The position numbers and the translations under genes are program-made. 64,000 bases of DNA from Zygnema cylindricum (taxonomy: Eukaryota > Streptophyta > Zygnematophyceae > Zygnematales > Zygnemataceae). How positions within the stretch are numbered: the first letter of the stretch is position 1; every line of letters begins with the position of its first letter. Location: the NCBI GenBank assembly GCA_037447655.1, contig JBBHKE010002085.1, positions 47,501 through 111,500 on the forward strand, given 5' to 3'. The notes under the pieces were generated by a model. That model was not told the DNA's origin. It made no database searches and worked only from the letters and a program-made list of their open reading frames with translations. Shown here piece after piece: positions 59,401-64,000 of this stretch.

Positions 59401-60782
59401 TCTAACACAGACGTTGAGATGAGGTTTTTGTTTAACTCTGGAAAAAACAACACACCAGAGAATGTCACTATGGATGTCTTTCCCTCCACTAAGACTTTCA
59501 GATCTACCGATCCTACCATAGTAGTAGTGACTACTCTCCCATCCCCATACTCTCTCTTTACGGTGGGAATCTTTCTCATCTTAGTGAACAAATGTTTATC
59601 CTTACACATATGCATGGAGGCACCGGATTTCACAATCCAACCTCTTTCACCTTTCAAACCTTCAAAAACACACTTCTACTTTCGAGGAATTTCGACCTCG
59701 GTCTTTGCCTCCAACTCCTCATCCAACAAGAGCTCACCGTCATCGTCCTCGGATTCCTCCTCGTGTACTTGAGTCACAAGAGCCTTTTTCTTTCCTCTTG
59801 GAGGTCCACTGATGTGCCCATTTTTTAACCGAAGTTCGGTTAGCTTAGTGCACTCCCCCATATAGTGCCCTAGTTTCTTACAAAAATGATACAAACCCTT
59901 GAGAGCACACGGTCCTAACTCCTCGGTCTGATTTGTCTGCCTCCCCTCTCCATAATTTCCGACCAGTTTCCTAGAATCATTCTTAATCCAGTCGATCCAG
60001 CTGCCAAGGCTTGCCTAGTCTTTCCTCCCCTTCGGATCTCAATCGTGTTCTCTCAAACGAGAATCATCCTCACCACTGAATTCCATATCCATCTTAAGTC
60101 TGGCAAGTCCTACACACGGTTAACTATATTCTCAAACTCTTTTGGTAACTTCATGATCAAGCACTTAACCTTCATCTTTTCAGTTTCAACTTGTCAAGCA
60201 CTCTCTAGCTCGATGAAAAGTGTTGTGAGCTCATTACAAAAATCAAACATCTTCCCCCCTTTGTAACATATGCGTTAATTTTCTGATCAGCCAACTGTTG
60301 ATACTGAATCATACCAATTCAGTACATCTCTATGAGAGCCACCCAGAGTTCGGATGCCCTCTATACTTGCAAATAAAGAGATGCAAGCCTTTGAGTAAGA
60401 TGGCGGAGGATGAAGTGTTTTGCCGCCATATTGTTGTTGTCCTAGGTATATCACTCCCCTCGTTCCTCGGAATAGGTGACATGAATGGCGAACCGGCTGC
60501 TATCGGTGTGATCGTCTCTTTCTCGTTTCCTTTATCCACAACCTCCCCTTCCTCTGTCTCCTGTGTTGGAGATGGATCTGCATCTCTGGTGAATTTGCTT
60601 CCTTGAAACCCTAGAGGGATGCCAAGACTGGGTGGACGCCTCACTCGTCCACTCACTATTCGCGAAAATCTTTTCTCACATAGAGATCTTATCATCATAC
60701 TCTCCCGGTATATGAAGCCAGTTGCATTAAAGATGGGCACCCTAGAGGGTGGGCCAATGACCTGCAACTGTGAGACCTCCAT
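56434..60782 (-). pseudogene. Copia gag-pol, inactivated at several catalytic sites
   Basis: From 60782 leftward: gag starting MEVSQLQVIGPPSRVPIF inside the LTR end, gag continuation, zinc knuckle (59894-59850) reading YHFCKKLGHYMGEC with its first Cys replaced by Tyr, protease reading KSGA instead of DSGA (near 59630), GAG-pre-integrase MWHKRLGHVHLDKLKRM (59240-59055), integrase (58990-58232), connecting region, RT (58033-57067) and RNase H (56865-56434). The RT box reads SVDD followed by an early stop. Many frameshifts lie between. Despite intact ends this copy cannot encode active enzymes. Confidence 0.92.
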
Positions 60783-61815
60783 CGGCCCTCACAGTAAGTA
60801 GCTCACACGAAGCCTCTAGGATAAACTTGACCCCTTTGTGTTTTAGCAAAAATAATTGCCACCTTCGTAGAAAAAAACTCTGAACACCTCCAACCCTGTG
60901 AAGGGAAGACTCCCGTGAGTTGATAGCAAAAAGAATCTCTGAATTTTCTCCTCTGAGCAGTAAGTTATGGAGGGTCAAAGTTGACCTTTTGTACAGGGGC
61001 TCTTTAAGAGAGAGGGTCCTATCTACCATATTTTCCTAAGTCCTATCTCTCTCTAAAACTCTATCCACTGAAGTACGACACCAATCAAAATATTGTGTCG
61101 TACTGAAAGATGCAAGCGTCGGTGTACTTTCTGTACGGCGATTATACGACATGGCCAACCACTCAACACATGTTATATCTAGATTCGATCGTGTAATCCC
61201 CGGAGATGGCGTAATCCAATGTGGTCGTGCCACGTGTCAATCGATATGGCGATGACCGAAAACTACCAAAATCCTATTCCGCGATCTATGCATCCTTCGC
61301 GGCCGTCCGATCAAAACCGGGTTTTAATCGTAGCTGTCATAAATCGTTGTGCGATATTTGTTTCGCCGTCGAAACAAAATGCGCGGTATCGGTTTCGGAA
61401 CCATACCGTACTCCGTACTTTACAAACCTGTATCCATGCGCGACGTCTATAGTTTTAGTTAAATGAATTAGTTCACGCTTTACAGTTTATATATTTGTCA
61501 AACCGTATATGCCTCAGCACTGATTCTAGACTATAGGATAAAGCTACTGTCTATTTCATACATAACAGACGACAGGTTCCAGGATCAAATCCTGGATCAT
61601 TCAAGAATATTTTGGTAAATCTACCAAAATTTATTACCTGTCTCCCTATCTCTTAAGCAGCATAGGCAGCCATGGCTCTAACTTCCTCTTCATTTTTAAG
61701 TAACTGCGACAAGTGTGGGAGCTGAAGAGAGGAGTTAGAAGCAGACTGCCTTCGCTTCTTTTGTGCTTTTCATTTTAGACCTAGAAAATACTAAAAATAA
61801 CCATTAATTTCTACA
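60763..61815 (-). mobile_element. 5' LTR of the 55-62 kb Copia
   Basis: Ends TGTAGAAATTAATGG on the minus strand at 61815 and CACAGTTGCA at 60763. It carries the G-box (61231-61236), the hairpin (61356-61379) and the tRNA-like module (61524-61600). Confidence 0.92.
61524..61600 (+). other. tRNA-like (A-box/B-box) module inside LTR, antisense to element
   Basis: TAGACTATAGGATAAAGC resembles a tRNA D-arm/A-box, and CCAGGATCAAATCCTGG forms a perfect 5-bp stem with a 7-base loop like a T-arm. The spacing is near 35 bases. Equivalent modules occur in the other LTRs listed, always antisense to the element. Confidence 0.55.
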
Positions 61816-61820
61816 TTTTG

Positions 61821-63152
61821 AGAAGCGGACGCGGATACATATGTTGACAACGTCATAGGGACTTGTTACCCTGCGAGAACGACGACCTCAGAGGACAAAC
61901 CTCGCGGGCATTGCAAAGCTACTAACACTTCCTCACCGAGTAGGATGTGGCACGATGTCGACCTACACAGACACTTTTTGAGCCGTGCTGACCTGTGGGG
62001 ATCATCTAGACCTTTTATTTGGACAACATACATTTCCACGACTTCGAGCGTAGGGACAAGACCAATGTCAATACTTTTATGGTCATAAGGGCCATTGCAA
62101 GTCTACCAAGGGAAACCGTATAAACCTTAGGACAGGTTGGTGGGGAAGTTTATGAATTAGTCTATATTAGCGTAACTAATTGGGAAGATTCTTAGAGGAT
62201 CTGCACCAGGGAAAATGCACATATCTCTCGAAAGCGGAACAGGTTAGGCCATGTGGTGAGCGGAATAGTCGCTTGGTTGTGAGTAGTGTAGGCCTTAGTA
62301 GCCATCTAATTGGTTGATTGGCCTTCGGCAGAGGTATCGGATAAGATGCCAATAAACTGACGTTAGGTAGAACGTGACAGTGTCAAGGAAAAGACGGTAA
62401 CCGAACCCTAACTTATTGGTGCATAGTATTGTGAAGTTGTGATTGGGTTAGGCATCGTACGGTTTGACTTTTGCTCTTTAGGAGCAGTAACCTACGAGAA
62501 CTCTGAATAGATAGGGATTTTAAAGTTTTGTCTATCTTGTAAGGCTGAGCTCATTACTAGTTGTGACTTCTCTATTGCATTTCTACATATAGTTGACATA
62601 TTTTTGCATTGTTTGTTGGAAATTGAGAGGTGGACATGGAGTAAGAGGAGGGGAATTAAGACGAGGCGCGGGAGTTGGAGATTAGTGAGTTTCTTCCCTT
62701 AGCTCTGGATGCACTAAACCTTGGTTCACTTAAGGAATAGGCCACCCTTTGGTTGGTTCAGTTGGGACGCTAGCGGGGATTGTCAAAGTTGGTTAATCAA
62801 TGTTCCCTTAGACCAGAGTCTCCATAAGAATGATATAGCTAACTCTTAGAAGTAGTTCACTTCCGCACTAATTATGACTAGGAGGGTTATTCTCACTTTC
62901 CTTTCTTAGTGGGACTAGCGGGCTGGTTGGTTTTTATCGACCATTGGCGTAAGGCAAATCTTAAAAGCTCCCGTAGACAAGGAGATTCGTTGGTCTACCA
63001 GGAAGAGGGGTTGAAAGGGACAGTCAATGTAGTGAAAAAGGCGTAGGTGAAAAGAGGTGATCTCAACGCGTCACGGTTAGAGCCATTAAACTGTCTCCAC
63101 TCGACAAGAAAACTTCGTTTCTACCTTATCTAGAAGGAACGGACATGTAATA
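61821..63152. other. Gene-free region right of the Copia element
   Basis: No coding frame of note. Composition is more balanced than the AT-rich spacers and may be an old retroelement untranslated region, but no LTR ends or domains are visible. Confidence 0.4.
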
Positions 63153-63375
63153 TACACCGTGTATTTCTATTAGTGTTAATGTTTTTTTTTTGCCACTGCA
63201 ACCATCATTTCTCCATACATACTTGCCGGATTGTGGATCTGACGGTTTCGATTGAAAGGTACCATTCACAGCTTCTTATTGGAGGTTTCAAATTGAAAAT
63301 CGGACCAGTTTGTACGGAGAAAAGACGTTTTAAATGGCGTAATAATCATTAACACTAATATTGATACACGGTGTA
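63153..63375. mobile_element. Small TIR element (MITE-like)
   Basis: CACCGTGTAT…ATTAGTGTTAATG on the left and its near-exact reverse complement on the right (about 27-29 bases, few mismatches) bound about 220 bases. TA occurs outside both CACCG ends, consistent with a TA target duplication. No coding capacity. Confidence 0.78.
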
Positions 63376-64000
63376 ACGTGACAAGCTTTCGGCGGGGAAA
63401 CTAACCAAGTCCTCTCCGGAAACGAGATAAGTGACAACTTCAATTCACGCTTTTGGTACATTTCCATCTGTCTGTATAGACAAAAATACATAATTTACAA
63501 AAACTATAAAATAAGCAAATACTACGTAGTTTTGGGAAAAAGTCGAAATCCGTACGAATTAGACTCTAAGTTGCTAACACCCCTTGTGACCTTGGCGCTT
63601 GACATTGTTTTTCGCTATCCATAACTTTGATTTGCGAAATGAAACATCAGCGGAAACCTCAAACTGGAACGAAAACATCAAAAAAACCTTAGACAAAATG
63701 ACAGTTGGAAACTGCAACGATAACGGCGAGTGGACCAGGAAGGGAATAGAGATGAAAAACCGGAATGAAAACGGGAACTGGATATTGGAACGGCAACAAT
63801 AACTGGAAGCAACACAACAAGAAACGTGAAACATATTCGACAAAGAGAATTGATCATAACAGGAACTGTTTTGGTTGCGCACTGTCACTTACGCCATTTT
63901 GTCAAAAAATGTACTTTTGGAGTACACATTGGTACATGTAAAGTACTGTTGAGTCTAAATTTGACGGTCAATCGGTTGGACAGCTTCGACTTTCAAAATA
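63376..64000. other. Gene-free right end of window
   Basis: No recognised gene or repeat. Two overlapping opposite frames at about 63574-63888 are compositional and lack a domain. Confidence 0.4.

Larger units (their letters stand above)
55369..61815 (-). mobile_element. Complete Copia element with perfect TTTTG target duplication
   Basis: Left (3') LTR 55369-56420, right (5') LTR 60763-61815, internal region between. TTTTG stands immediately outside both ends (55364-55368 and 61816-61820). LTR lengths are 1052 and 1053 bases. The polypurine tract TAGAAAATAAGGGGAG precedes the 3' LTR, whose first bases have mutated from TG to TA. Orientation and family agree with the plus-strand element at 20490-26983. 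Confidence 0.95.

Noticed and set aside
61524-61600. A functional tRNA gene
   Set aside because: Acceptor stem and anticodon arm are not convincing, and the module recurs at the same place in every LTR.
62000-63150. Gypsy-type LTR or untranslated region
   Set aside because: No LTR ends, primer site, polypurine tract or coding domain could be identified.

Overview
This looks like nuclear DNA of a land plant or close streptophyte relative. It holds two large intron-containing genes of plant type (a PPR-SMR protein and an F-box/leucine-rich-repeat protein) in a background dominated by Ty1/Copia LTR retrotransposons. Both genes could be rebuilt from the sequence because every proposed GT-AG junction keeps reading phase. 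The long disordered regions in both proteins and the unfamiliar F-box protein hint at a non-seed plant, but that is inference and no species is named. There are no prokaryotic features.

Layout. 1-945: no gene. 946-6533 (-): intact two-exon PPR-SMR gene of 1116 codons. 3973-7539 (part of its intron, exon 1 and about 1 kb upstream) is repeated almost identically at 10797-14363, giving a 3'-truncated second copy. That copy starts exactly where a broken Copia gag ends. 8633-10796: piled-up Copia LTR and gag debris. 14364-15189: remnant with terminal inverted repeats. 15190-27585: nest of a degraded minus-strand Copia, hit in its RT by a plus-strand solo LTR and in its 5' LTR by the best preserved element of the window (plus strand, 20490-26983). 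28298-29066: another solo LTR. 29067-35267: AT-rich, gene-poor DNA with a hairpin, a 31-bp minisatellite in two opposite orientations and a 10-N assembly gap. 35273-43132: minus-strand Copia with a solo LTR nested in its right LTR. 43133-45046: palindrome-rich DNA with an 838-bp hAT-like element. 45095-53953 (+): six-exon F-box/LRR gene of 1882 codons. 55369-61815 (-): complete but dead Copia with perfect TTTTG target duplications. 61821-64000: no gene, one small TIR element.

The Copia elements belong to related families with shared habits. The gag start codon lies inside the LTR. The LTRs carry an antisense tRNA-like module, a conserved GAAACAAAT/ATTTGTTTC hairpin and usually a CACGTG G-box. 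These shared LTR modules, the duplicated PPR promoter plus exon 1, the inverted-end insertion at 20490 and the F-box protein with acidic and Cys-rich insertions are the parts most worth a second look. I see no novel gene system; the host genes appear to act independently (organelle RNA-type PPR protein; ubiquitin-ligase-type F-box protein).
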